Below, piece by piece: positions 1 through 8,037 of a stretch of 64,000 bases of DNA. A program made the translations under genes and the position numbers. The stretch is from Pseudomonas sp. 21 (GTDB lineage: Bacteria; Pseudomonadota; Gammaproteobacteria; Pseudomonadales; Pseudomonadaceae), in NCBI RefSeq assembly GCF_000955805.1, contig NZ_JYOA01000008.1, positions 106,187 to 170,186 on the forward strand, read 5' to 3'. The notes under the pieces were generated by a model. That model had not been told where the DNA came from and ran no database searches. It worked only from the letters and a program-made list of their open reading frames with translations. Numbering within the stretch: position 1 is the first letter of the stretch; every line of letters begins with the position of its first letter.

Positions 1-838
1 TGGCCGGCAGCCGAGCGTTGTCCTGGTAGAGCAGGTGGATGGGCAGCGGTGCGGTGGCGAACTCATCGAGGACGATTTCCAGCTCGCCGCGCGCCACGGC
101 CCCGGCCGCCTGGTACGACAGCACGCGGGTGTAGCCGCCGCCCAGCCGCGCGGCGTGGATGGCGGCGTTGTTCGAGCTGACCACGAAGCGTGACGGTGGG
201 CGCAGGGTCAGCGGCCCGTCGGGGGTGACGAACTGCCAGTCGGTGAGCAGCACGCTGGTGGCTGCCATCACCACTGGCGCATCGAGCAGGTCGTTCGGGT
301 GCTGCGGACGGCCATGGCGGTCGAGGAAGGCGGGGGCGGCGCAGACCACCGGGCGGATTTCGCCGACCTTCAACGCGGTCAGGCTGCCCTCGGGCAGTTG
401 GCCGATGCGCACGGCAACATCGATGCCCTCGTCGAGCATGTTCACCACGCGGTCCACCAGCAACGCATTGACCGTCACTTCGGCGTGGGCGTCCAGGTAG
501 CTGGCGATCAGCGGGATCAGGTACAGCTCGCCGAACAGCACCGGGGCGGTCACCGTCAGGTTGCCGCGCGGCCGCAGGGCGCTGCCGGAGGCCAGTTCCT
601 CGGCTTCTTCGAGTTCCTGGAGGATGCGGCGGCAGTCTTCGACATAGCGCTGACCGGCTTCGGTCAGACGCACGCTGCGGGTACTGCGGGCCAGCAGCAG
701 GGTGCCCAGGCGCTGCTCCAGCGCGGCGATGGCGCGGGTCACGCTGGGGGGCGACAGGCCCAGCTGCTTCGCGCCAGCGGCAAAGCTGCCGGCTTCGGCC
801 ACGGCCAGCAGCACTGTCATTTCCTGAAACCTGTCCAT
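1..838 (-). CDS. LysR-family transcriptional regulator (C-terminus cut by window edge)
   Basis: The protein starts MDRFQEM and has the LysR winged helix-turn-helix at about residues 1-60, followed by the periplasmic-binding-like effector domain. The reading frame stays open to base 1, so roughly the last 20-30 residues lie outside the window. The effector domain carries the usual 'RIGQLPEGSL' style segment of the AaeR/DsdC-like branch with MDRFQ starts, which often regulates a divergent gene. Here the divergent neighbour is a DMT permease about 190 bases away, so control of that exporter is a reasonable inference, but nothing in the sequence identifies the effector. Start chosen at the ATG because the conserved N-terminal helix begins there. 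Confidence 0.9.
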   Translation of the reverse strand, partial: MDRFQEMTVLLAVAEAGSFAAGAKQLGLSPPSVTRAIAALEQRLGTLLLARSTRSVRLTEAGQRYVEDCRRILQELEEAEELASGSALRPRGNLTVTAPVLFGELYLIPLIASYLDAHAEVTVNALLVDRVVNMLDEGIDVAVRIGQLPEGSLTALKVGEIRPVVCAAPAFLDRHGRPQHPNDLLDAPVVMAATSVLLTDWQFVTPDGPLTLRPPSRFVVSSNNAAIHAARLGGGYTRVLSYQAAGAVARGELEIVLDEFATAPLPIHLLYQDNARLPA

Positions 839-1028
839 GGATCACCGTTGTCGCCTTGAGCGGGTCGCCAGACTGTAGAGGGAAGCTGCGCCGGATTGAA
901 GTGCCGGCGGCTTGCGGGCGACATCGGCGTGCTTGCCAGCGCCCTGTGGCTTGACCGCGCCCCGGCCACTCCGGCACAAGCGCTGCAGGCGCCCGCAGCG
1001 AGGCGCCACCGCCCGCGAGCCTTCCTCC

Positions 1029-1913
1029 ATGACCAGCAAGACCACGGCCACCACGCTGGCCGCTGCCAACAACCCACGCCTGGGCATCGCCCTGTGCCTG
1101 CTGTCGATGCTCATCTTCGCCTGCCAGGACGGCATCACCAAGGTACTGGTCCGCCACCTGCCGGTGGCCGAGCTGGTGATGGTGCGCTACTGGGTATTCG
1201 TGCTGTTCGCCTTGATCGTCTGTCGCTCCCGGGGCGGCGTTCGCGCCGCCAGCCGCAGCGCCAGCCGCTGGCAACAGGTGGTGCGCGCGTTGCTGGGTGT
1301 CGGTGAGATCGCCCTCTTCGGCCTGGCCCTGCGCTACCTCGGGCTTGCCGAGACCCACGCGCTCTATGCGGTCTTCCCGCTGATGACGCTGGGCCTGGCG
1401 CGGCTGTTCCTCGGTGAACGGATGGTCGGCCGGCAGTGGCTGGCGGCAGCGGTGGGCTTCGGTGGCACACTGCTGATCCTGCGCCCGGGCCTGGGCGTGT
1501 TCGAACCCGCGGCGCTGATCCCGCTGGCGGCGGCGCTGACCTTCGCCTTCTTCAACATCCTCTCGCGGCGTATCAGCCAGACCGATTCGTTCGCCACCAC
1601 CACGCTGTACATGGCCGTGGTCGGCGCCGTGGCCGCCACCTCCGCCGGGCTTCCCGCGTGGGTCACGCCGACACCCCACGAGGCGCTGCTGATGTCGATC
1701 GTCGCCGTCTCCGGGGTGATCGCCCAGTTACTGCTGATCCAGGCGCTGAAGTACGCCCAGGCCTCGACACTGCAGCCGTTCAACTATTCGCTGCTAGCCT
1801 TTGCCACGCTGATCGGCCTCATCGTCTTCGGCGAGACACCGACCTTCTGGACCATCACCGGCGCGCTGCTGATCCTGCTGGCGGGGTTGTATTCGATCAG
1901 GCCGAAGGCATAG
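1029..1913 (+). CDS. DMT-superfamily permease (EamA domains)
   Basis: A 294-residue integral membrane protein with about ten hydrophobic segments arranged as two EamA repeats, the normal length and layout of drug/metabolite transporters of the RhaT/YdcZ/S-adenosylmethionine type. The upstream frame is open to 912, but the family N-terminus (first membrane helix starting near 'LGIALCLLSM') fits the ATG at 1029; upstream residues are arginine- and proline-rich and do not resemble the family. The ribosome binding site is weak. It is divergent from a LysR gene, which suggests LysR control. Substrate cannot be told from sequence. Confidence 0.85.
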   Translation: MTSKTTATTLAAANNPRLGIALCLLSMLIFACQDGITKVLVRHLPVAELVMVRYWVFVLFALIVCRSRGGVRAASRSASRWQQVVRALLGVGEIALFGLALRYLGLAETHALYAVFPLMTLGLARLFLGERMVGRQWLAAAVGFGGTLLILRPGLGVFEPAALIPLAAALTFAFFNILSRRISQTDSFATTTLYMAVVGAVAATSAGLPAWVTPTPHEALLMSIVAVSGVIAQLLLIQALKYAQASTLQPFNYSLLAFATLIGLIVFGETPTFWTITGALLILLAGLYSIRPKA

Positions 1914-1991
1914 CTACCTGATTTCCTGCGTTGCGGCGGTCGCAGGCATGGCCAGCTCCTACAACCGTCCCATCCAGTGTGCTCCCTGTAG

Positions 1992-2010
1992 GGGCGGGCC
2001 GTGCCCGCCC
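1992..2010. repeat. REP-like GC hairpin
   Basis: A perfect 8-bp inverted repeat (GGGCGGGC, 3-base loop, GCCCGCCC) preceded by CTGTAG. It resembles half of the REP elements at the right end of the window ('TGTAGGAGCGGGC...'), so it is probably a solitary REP-type element downstream of the DMT permease gene. It has no U tract and is a poor intrinsic terminator. Confidence 0.5.
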
Positions 2011-2037
2011 TTGCCCAGCCACGCCGAATCGCCGATA

Positions 2038-2053
2038 GACACCATGGTGCAAT
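2038..2053. promoter_or_regulatory. Palindromic ACC-N2-GGT box, copy upstream of creatininase gene
   Basis: The 16-mer GACACCATGGTGCAAT occurs here and again, identically, at 10978-10993. Its core ACC-AT-GGT is palindromic and matches two more degenerate sites at 10910 and 10960. This copy is about 145 bases before the creatininase start. It is inferred to be an operator shared with the hydrolase operon near 11 kb. Confidence 0.4.
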
Positions 2054-2195
2054 GTCCGCCTCCCCGCCGGCGTGTTGTCATCTCCGGCAAGGGCGGCCCG
2101 GCCAGCGTTCCGGGCGCCCAGCAGCCTGAGCGTGCTCGGCCCGGCGGCCGCACGCTCATTCCACCCAGGCGAACCCGTCGAATCGCGAGGTCTCC

Positions 2196-2945
2196 ATGCT
2201 CCTACCCCTTTGCACCTGGTCCGAAATCGAGCAGTTCCTTGGCCGCAGCCGGACCATCGTCATTCCCATCGGCTCCAACGAGCAGCACGGGCCCATCGGC
2301 CTGCTGGGGACCGACTGGATGTGCCCGGAAATCATCGCCCACGAAGCGCAGAAGTCGGCGGACATCCTCATCGCGCCGACCTTCAACATCGGCATGGCGC
2401 AGCATCACCTGGGCTTCCCCGGCACCATCACGCTGCGCCCCTCGACCTTCATCGCCGCCCTCTGTGACTGGGTGAGTTCCCTGGCCGCCCACGGTTTCGA
2501 GAAGATCCTCTTCCTCAATGGCCACGGCGGCAACGTCGCCTCCATCGAGGCCGCCTTCTCCGAGCTCTACGCCCAGGCCAGCTTCGCCCGCCGCCCAGCC
2601 GGCTTCGCCCTGAAGCTGTGCAACTGGTGGGACCTGGAAGGCGTCGGCGAGCTGGCCAACCGGCAGTTCCCCAAGGGGCACGGCATCCACGCCACGCCTT
2701 CGGAGATCGCCGTCACCCAGTGGGCCTATCCGCAGCACATCAAGTCGGCCGAGTACTCGCCGCCGATCGCCAACTGGGGGCCGATCCGCGAGGCGGCGGA
2801 CTTCCGCGCGCGCCATCCGGACGGCCGCATGGGCTCCGATCCGGGCCTGGCAACGCCCGAGAAGGGCCGCGAGCTGGTGATGCTGGCCGCCCAGGGGCTG
2901 GTGCAGGCCGTCGAAGCCTTCAGCGCCGAGCCCTCGCCATACTGA
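2196..2945 (+). CDS. Creatininase-family metal-dependent amidohydrolase
   Basis: A 249-residue protein of the creatininase/MftE fold. Metal-ligand residues of the family are all visible: E29 and H31 in 'SNEQHGP', D40 in 'GTDW', H110 in 'NGHGGN' and E170 in 'ATPSE'. Members cleave cyclic amide bonds (creatinine), FAPy-type intermediates or modified peptides, so the exact substrate is open; nothing nearby encodes creatinase or a mycofactocin system. The gene stands alone, ends at a strong intrinsic terminator and is preceded by a palindromic box shared with the 11-kb operon, so co-regulation with that operon is possible. Confidence 0.88.
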   Translation: MLLPLCTWSEIEQFLGRSRTIVIPIGSNEQHGPIGLLGTDWMCPEIIAHEAQKSADILIAPTFNIGMAQHHLGFPGTITLRPSTFIAALCDWVSSLAAHGFEKILFLNGHGGNVASIEAAFSELYAQASFARRPAGFALKLCNWWDLEGVGELANRQFPKGHGIHATPSEIAVTQWAYPQHIKSAEYSPPIANWGPIREAADFRARHPDGRMGSDPGLATPEKGRELVMLAAQGLVQAVEAFSAEPSPY

Positions 2946-2973
2946 GCCTCATCGGCCGTCATCTGACCCACCG

Positions 2974-3005
2974 GAAACCCGAGCTTCGCTCGGGTTTCTG
3001 CTTTT
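2974..3005 (+). terminator. Rho-independent terminator after creatininase gene
   Basis: Perfect 11-bp stem GAAACCCGAGC / GCTCGGGTTTC with a TTC loop, followed by TGCTTTT. It lies about 30 bases after the stop codon and is one of the clearest terminators in the window. Confidence 0.85.
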
Positions 3006-3118
3006 CGCGGCCCCCGCCGGCAGCCAGCTAACAAGAGCTAACAGCAGATAACTCGCCCGATTGCGCCGGCCTTGCCACGCTGGCAACCGGGTGTCATTGG
3101 CTAACCAGGGAGGCCTCC

Positions 3119-3508
3119 ATGACCCAGCATGATGGCTGCATGAATCTGGCGGGGCGGCGCAGCAATGCCGAATTCGGCGCGTTGATCCTCGGTTCCGGCG
3201 AGCCCGACGAGGCGACATCGCGCCAGCTGTACATGGCCGTGCTGCCGCTGCTCATCGCCTTCTTCGAGGGCCAGGCGCAGGCAGGCCGCATCCGCCAGCA
3301 GGACATGGGCGACCTGCTGCGCGCCACCCTGCGACAGGTGGACCGGCAGCGCGCCGGCTACGACCCGGCTGTGCCTTTCCGGGCCTGGTTGCTGGAGCTG
3401 GCGCGGCATGAGCTGAGCGCCCATCGGCGCGCGGCTCCGGCCGAGGTGCCCGCCAAGTGTGATGCGCAGAAACCGGCGCGGCGCAGGCGTACCGCCGCCG
3501 CCCACTGA
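3119..3508 (+). CDS. Small sigma-70 region-2-like protein
   Basis: A 129-residue protein with an AGGGAGG ribosome site. Residues 60-104 follow the pattern of ECF sigma factor region 2: a helix with 'DLLRATLRQVDRQ', then 'YDPAVPFRAWLLELARHEL..HRR', matching the 'YdP..pF.aWL..IAR..l.D..R' signature. The usual linker and region 4 (-35 recognition helix-turn-helix) are absent; instead there is a basic tail rich in Arg/Ala. It is either an sigma-region-2-only regulator, a degenerate sigma factor or a partner that binds core polymerase. The Ohr gene starts 24 bases downstream, so the two may be co-transcribed. Function is not established. Confidence 0.7.
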   Translation: MTQHDGCMNLAGRRSNAEFGALILGSGEPDEATSRQLYMAVLPLLIAFFEGQAQAGRIRQQDMGDLLRATLRQVDRQRAGYDPAVPFRAWLLELARHELSAHRRAAPAEVPAKCDAQKPARRRRTAAAH

Positions 3509-3531
3509 GTCCAGGTTTTCAGGAAGGCCCG

Positions 3532-3948
3532 ATGCAGTCGATCGAGAAGGTTCTCTATACCGCCCGTGTGCATACCCGTGGCGGCCGTGATGGTGAAGCA
3601 CGCAGTGATGATGGTCGGTTGCAGGTTCGGCTGACGCCACCGGGCGCACCGGGGGAGGGCAGCAACCCCGAGCAGTTGTTCGCCGCCGGCTGGTCGGCCT
3701 GTTTCATCGGCGCGCTGCGGCATGCCGCGAATGCGCGCAAGCAGGAGTTCCCGGCGGACACGGCGGTGGATGCCGAGGTGGAGCTGATGCACGGCGAGCA
3801 GGGATTCTTCCTGCGGGCGCACCTGGCGGTCCACCTGCCGGGCCTGGACCCCGAGCTGGCGCAGCGGCTGCTGGATGCCGCGCAGCAAAGCTGCCCCTAC
3901 TCGAAAGCGCTGCGGGGCCATGTCGCCGTCACCCTGAGCCTGTGCTGA
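3532..3948 (+). CDS. ohr: Organic hydroperoxide resistance protein (Ohr/OsmC family)
   Basis: A 138-residue protein, the standard Ohr length. The two redox-active cysteines are present: C57 in 'WSACFIGAL' and C121 in 'QSCPYSKA'. Ohr enzymes are cytoplasmic thiol peroxidases that reduce organic and lipid hydroperoxides with lipoylated proteins as reductant. In many Pseudomonas a MarR-type OhrR gene is adjacent; here the neighbour is instead the sigma-region-2-like gene, 24 bases upstream, which is unusual and makes a regulatory link worth considering. The 'SNPEQLFAAGWSACF' segment is the typical Ohr rather than OsmC form. Confidence 0.92.
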   Translation: MQSIEKVLYTARVHTRGGRDGEARSDDGRLQVRLTPPGAPGEGSNPEQLFAAGWSACFIGALRHAANARKQEFPADTAVDAEVELMHGEQGFFLRAHLAVHLPGLDPELAQRLLDAAQQSCPYSKALRGHVAVTLSLC

Positions 3949-4089
3949 TGGGGCATCGCCACCGGCCCTCGGGCGTGACAGCCCGCATAAAAGGCCACGC
4001 AAAGGCTTGATCGCGTGCTCGAAACTCCTATCCTGCTAGGACTTGCGGGCCAGTCTCGCGCCCACTCCCTTTGTCGGAAGAGACGCCCC

Positions 4090-6954
4090 GTGGAGTCCGC
4101 AGCGGACGATCCGTCCTCCTCATTGAAAGCGCCGGTCGAATTCGGCCCGTTCCGGGTCGTGCCCGACAAGCGCCTGCTCACCCGTGATGCGCAGCCGATG
4201 GACATCGGCGGGCGTGCCTTCGACCTGCTGCTCGCCCTGCTGGAGAAGCCCGGCCGTGTGCTCTCCAAGCGAGAGTTGCTCAAGCGCGTGTGGCCCGACA
4301 TGGTGGTGGAAGAGGGCAGCCTGCGCTTCCACATGACCGGCCTGCGCCGCGCCCTGGGCGATGGCGAAGACGGCGCGCGCTACATCGCCACCCAGGTGGG
4401 TGTCGGCTATGCCTTCGTCGCACCGGTGAACCGCAGCAGCGAAGCGGCGCCGCCCGTGGTGAGCATGGGCGAAGGCGTCGGCAGCTTGCCGCCACGGGTC
4501 AAGCTGATCGGCCGCGAGGCCGATGTGCAGATGATCCTGCAGCGCCTGCGCGAGCCCCGTCTGTTCACCATCGTCGGCACCGGCGGAGTCGGCAAGACCA
4601 GCCTGGCCAACGAGGTGGGCCACCGCCTGGCTGCCGAACGCCGGCAGGTCGTGCGCTTCATCGACCTGGCGCAAATCGAGGATGAACAGCTGGTGGCTTC
4701 GGCACTGGCCGCCTCGGTGGGCGTGCCGGTGCAGGCCGAGGACCCGCTGGCGGTGCTGCTGGCGCACCTCAGGGGCCAGGACCTGCTGCTGATCGTCGAC
4801 AACTGCGAACACGTGGTGGACGTGGTGTCCGCGCTGGCCGAGCGCATTCGTGACGCCGCTCCCGGCGTCGGCCTGCTGGCCACCAGCCGCGAGCCGCTGC
4901 GCGCGCGGGACGAAGAGGCGCATTGGCTGGGCCCGCTGGATTTCCCCGAAGACCCGCATGGCTTGCCGGCGGAAACCTTGCTGGCGTTCCCCGCCGTGCG
5001 GCTGTTTGTCGAGCGCGCCGAGGCCGCCAACGCCTCGCTGCAATTGCAGGACGGCGACCCCGGCCTGATCGCCGACATGTGCCGGCGCCTGGGCGGCATG
5101 GCCTTGCCCATCGAACTGGCAGCGGTGCGGGTGGCGATCCACGGTGTGAAGGCCACCCATTCGCTGCTGGGCGAGCGATTCTCCCTGGGCTGGTCCGGCC
5201 GGCGCACGGCGCAGCCGCGCCACCAGACACTGCGTGCCATGCTGGACTGGAGCTACGGCCTGTTGTCCGGGAGCGAGAAGCTGGTGTTCGACCGCCTTTC
5301 GGTCTTCGTCGGACCCTTCTCCCAGGAGGCGGCCGCGCAGGTCGTCGCCGACGCGCGGATCGACGCGCTGGAAGCGGCTGCGATCCTCGATGAGCTGACT
5401 GCCAAGGGGCTCGTGGCGGTGGACCGCAGCGAGGCCACCACGGCCTATCGCTTGCTGGAGATGACCCGCGCCTTCGCCCGCGAAAAGGCTGCTGCCCATG
5501 GTTTTGATGAGGCGCACGCACTGGCCTTCCGTCATGCCGCCTATAACCTGTGGCTGCTGGAGCGACTGGGTAGCGTGCCCGAGGTGATCTACGAGGGCTG
5601 TGCGCGTCTGGCCAGCCAGCTGGGCAACGTGCGCAGCGCGCTGGAGTGGAGTTTCGGCCCGCAGGGCGACCCCGGCCTGGCGCTGCCGCTGGCAGCGGCC
5701 AGCGCACCGCTGTTCCTGCACTATTCGCTGCAGGTGGAGTGCCGCACCTGGTGCGCGCGGGCCACCGAACTGCTGGAGCTGGGCTACTTCGGCACGCCCA
5801 CGGAAATGGAACTGCAAGCGGCCCTCGGGCTGGTGCTGATGTTCACCCGCGGCAACAGCGAGGCCGCCGGCAAGGCCCTGCTGCGCGCGCTGGAAATCGC
5901 GGTGACGCTGGGCGACCACTGGGCCGAGCTACGGGTGTTGGGGCGCCTGCAGATCTTCTACGAACGCATAGGCGACTTTGCCTCGTCACTGGCCTGGGCG
6001 GAACGCGCGGTGCTGGTCGGCGATACCCTGGGCGAACCGGAAGCGGTGGCGGTGGCCGCCTCGCTCGCCGGTATCTCCCACCACCTGCTGGGCGACCAGG
6101 TGCGGGCGCGCGAGGAGCTGGAAAAGTCCCTGCGCAACAGCCTGCCCTCGGAGCGCAGCCGCACGCTGCACTATGGCTTCGACCACCACAACCGCACGGG
6201 CCTCGCGCTGGCGCGCACGCTCTGGCTGCTCGGTTGCGCCGACCAGTCGCGGCGCTGGGCGGACCAGGTGGAAGCGGAGGCGGCGGAACTCAATCATCCG
6301 GCCACCCATTGCATCGCCCTGGTGTGGACGCTGTGCATCCATATCTGGACCGGCGAGCTGGACAAGGCCGAGCGCAGCCTGGCGACCTTCAGCCGCATCG
6401 CCGAGGCCAACGCCTTCGCCCCCTATCAGGCCGCGACGCCGGGGCTGCGCGCAGCCATCGCCATTCGCCGCGAACAACCCGGCGACGCGGTGCGTCAACT
6501 GGAAGAAAGCCTCACGCGCCTGCACGGCATGCGCTACGAGCTGCTGACCAGCTCCTTCGAGACCGCCCTGGCCGAAGGCCTGATCCTCGCCGGCGAACAC
6601 CGCCGCGCGCTGGGCGTGGTGCAGCGCTGCATCGCGCACTGCCGCAGCAGTGGCGATGCCTATGCCTTGCCGGAGCTGATGCGTATCGAGGCGCAGGTCG
6701 TCGCTGCGCTGGGCGAGGAAGGGGAGCGGGCCGTGGAGCGCATTCTCCAGGAATCGCTGGCGATGGCCCGCGAACAGGGCGCGCGTGCCTGGGTGTTGCG
6801 GTCCAGCCTGGACCTGGCGCGGCTGCGTGCCGGGCAGGGCGAGCGGGCAGAGGCGTTGGCGCTGCTGGACGCCTGCCAGCTAGACGAAGGCGTCGACACG
6901 CTGGACGTGCGCCAGCTGGAAGCATTGCGGCGGGCGCTGGGCACGAGCGCCTGA
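4090..6954 (+). CDS. Winged-helix / NB-ARC ATPase / TPR transcriptional regulator
   Basis: A 954-residue regulator. Residues about 12-105 form an OmpR/PhoB-type winged helix ('FDLLLALLEKPGRVLSKRELLKRVW' pattern), followed by a STAND/NB-ARC type ATPase with Walker A GTGGVGKT (K169) and a Walker B-like 'LLLIVDNCEH', then a long helical TPR-like sensor half. Such proteins are ATP-switched activators of the AfsR/MalT kind. The frame is open to a GTG at 4015, but the GTG at 4090 has GGAAGAG upstream and fits the family N-terminus better; this choice is uncertain. The gene faces the response-regulator operon and shares no operon partner, so its targets are unknown. Confidence 0.82.
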   Translation: MESAADDPSSSLKAPVEFGPFRVVPDKRLLTRDAQPMDIGGRAFDLLLALLEKPGRVLSKRELLKRVWPDMVVEEGSLRFHMTGLRRALGDGEDGARYIATQVGVGYAFVAPVNRSSEAAPPVVSMGEGVGSLPPRVKLIGREADVQMILQRLREPRLFTIVGTGGVGKTSLANEVGHRLAAERRQVVRFIDLAQIEDEQLVASALAASVGVPVQAEDPLAVLLAHLRGQDLLLIVDNCEHVVDVVSALAERIRDAAPGVGLLATSREPLRARDEEAHWLGPLDFPEDPHGLPAETLLAFPAVRLFVERAEAANASLQLQDGDPGLIADMCRRLGGMALPIELAAVRVAIHGVKATHSLLGERFSLGWSGRRTAQPRHQTLRAMLDWSYGLLSGSEKLVFDRLSVFVGPFSQEAAAQVVADARIDALEAAAILDELTAKGLVAVDRSEATTAYRLLEMTRAFAREKAAAHGFDEAHALAFRHAAYNLWLLERLGSVPEVIYEGCARLASQLGNVRSALEWSFGPQGDPGLALPLAAASAPLFLHYSLQVECRTWCARATELLELGYFGTPTEMELQAALGLVLMFTRGNSEAAGKALLRALEIAVTLGDHWAELRVLGRLQIFYERIGDFASSLAWAERAVLVGDTLGEPEAVAVAASLAGISHHLLGDQVRAREELEKSLRNSLPSERSRTLHYGFDHHNRTGLALARTLWLLGCADQSRRWADQVEAEAAELNHPATHCIALVWTLCIHIWTGELDKAERSLATFSRIAEANAFAPYQAATPGLRAAIAIRREQPGDAVRQLEESLTRLHGMRYELLTSSFETALAEGLILAGEHRRALGVVQRCIAHCRSSGDAYALPELMRIEAQVVAALGEEGERAVERILQESLAMAREQGARAWVLRSSLDLARLRAGQGERAEALALLDACQLDEGVDTLDVRQLEALRRALGTSA

Positions 6955-6961
6955 GCCGGGC

Positions 6962-7633
6962 TCAGCGGCTCTCGGGCGGCGTGATGGCGAGCAGTGCGGC
7001 CATGTTCACCAGGTCTGGCAGCGTGCGCGCCTGCATCTTGCGCATGACCCGGCCACGGTGCGCCTTCACGGTGATCTCGCTGATGCCCAGGTCGGCGGCC
7101 ACCTGCTTGTTCAGGCGGCCGGCCACCACCATCTCCAGCACTTCCCGCTCGCGGCTGGTGAGCAGGGCGTAGGCCTGGCGCAGGGCATCGCGGCGGGACT
7201 GCTGGCCGAGCGCGGCGCGGCTGTGTTCCAGGGCGTCGGCAATCGCCTGCAGCAGCGTGTCGCTGTCGAATGGCTTGGTGAGGAACTCCACGGCGCCGGC
7301 CTTCATCGCGCGCACGGTGAGCGGCACGTCGCCGTAACCGGTGATGAAGATGATCGGCATCGCCGGGCGCTCGCCGGCCACGCTGCGCTGCAGGTCGAGC
7401 CCGTTGAGGTCCGGCAGGTTGACGTCCAGCACCAGGCAGCAGGGCGCGAGGCTCGGCGGCTGGTCGAGGAAGGCGCTGGCGGCGTCGAACAGCACCGGCT
7501 GCCAGCCGGCCGAGCGGATCAGCAATTCCAGTGACTCACGCACCGAGATGTCGTCGTCGACCACGTAGACGAGGGGTGTCGCCTCGGACATCGGCAGGGT
7601 TTCCGTTCGCTGGGCTGGGATGGGGTTGAACAT
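6962..7633 (-). CDS. FixJ/NarL-type response regulator (receiver + LuxR HTH)
   Basis: A 223-residue response regulator with the acidic pocket 'VVDDD', phospho-acceptor D70 in 'LVLDVNLPD', conserved K in 'FLTKPFD', and a C-terminal LuxR-type helix-turn-helix ('LTSREREVLEMVVAGRLNKQVAADLGISEITVKAHRG'-like region, shown here only as its pattern of TSRE, NKQ and TVK anchors). This is the FixJ/StyR/TodT subfamily. GGAGG lies eight bases before the ATG at 7633. It is the last gene of a leftward operon with a stand-alone receiver and a PAS kinase. StyR/TodT bind palindromes with ACC-N2-GGT cores, and such palindromes lie just upstream of the kinase and of the divergent hydrolase operon, so this protein is the best candidate regulator of both. 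Confidence 0.9.
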   Translation of the reverse strand: MFNPIPAQRTETLPMSEATPLVYVVDDDISVRESLELLIRSAGWQPVLFDAASAFLDQPPSLAPCCLVLDVNLPDLNGLDLQRSVAGERPAMPIIFITGYGDVPLTVRAMKAGAVEFLTKPFDSDTLLQAIADALEHSRAALGQQSRRDALRQAYALLTSREREVLEMVVAGRLNKQVAADLGISEITVKAHRGRVMRKMQARTLPDLVNMAALLAITPPESR

Positions 7634-7665
7634 GCCATGTCCTCCGAGGGGCGTCGACCGGGCTG

Positions 7666-8037
7666 TCAGCCGACCGGCAGGGCGGCGCTGAGCGCCTTGA
7701 GCAGTTCCGCTTCGCTGAACGGCTTGAGCAGGCAGGCCACCGCGCCCTGGGCGATCAGGCGCGGGCAGGTGGTGGCGTCGCTGTAGGCGGTGATGAAGAT
7801 GATCGGCACGGGGATCGCGCGCAGGGCCAGTTCCTTCTGCAGCTGCGGGCCGCTCATGCCCGGCATTGACACGTCGAGGATCAGGCAGCGGGTGCGCTGC
7901 AGGGCATCCGAGGCGAGGAAGTCCTCCGCCGAGGAGAACGCGTTTACCTCGAAGCCGAACTCGCGCAGCAGGTCCGGCAGCGATTCGCGCACCGATTCGT
8001 CGTCATCGACCACCGACACGAGCAGGGGCGTGGCCAT
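7666..8037 (-). CDS. Stand-alone receiver-domain response regulator
   Basis: A 123-residue receiver with no output domain: 'VVDDDE' pocket, D55 in 'LILDVSMPG' and K in 'LLKPFSE'. The ATG overlaps the stop codon of the kinase gene (TGATG), indicating translational coupling, so the start at 8037 is preferred over an upstream in-frame ATG inside the kinase gene. Single-domain receivers act as phosphate shuttles, competitors or phosphate sinks; next to a FixJ-type regulator it probably forms a branched or buffered relay from the same kinase. The gap to the LuxR-type regulator is about 30 bases. Confidence 0.88.
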   Translation of the reverse strand: MATPLLVSVVDDDESVRESLPDLLREFGFEVNAFSSAEDFLASDALQRTRCLILDVSMPGMSGPQLQKELALRAIPVPIIFITAYSDATTCPRLIAQGAVACLLKPFSEAELLKALSAALPVG

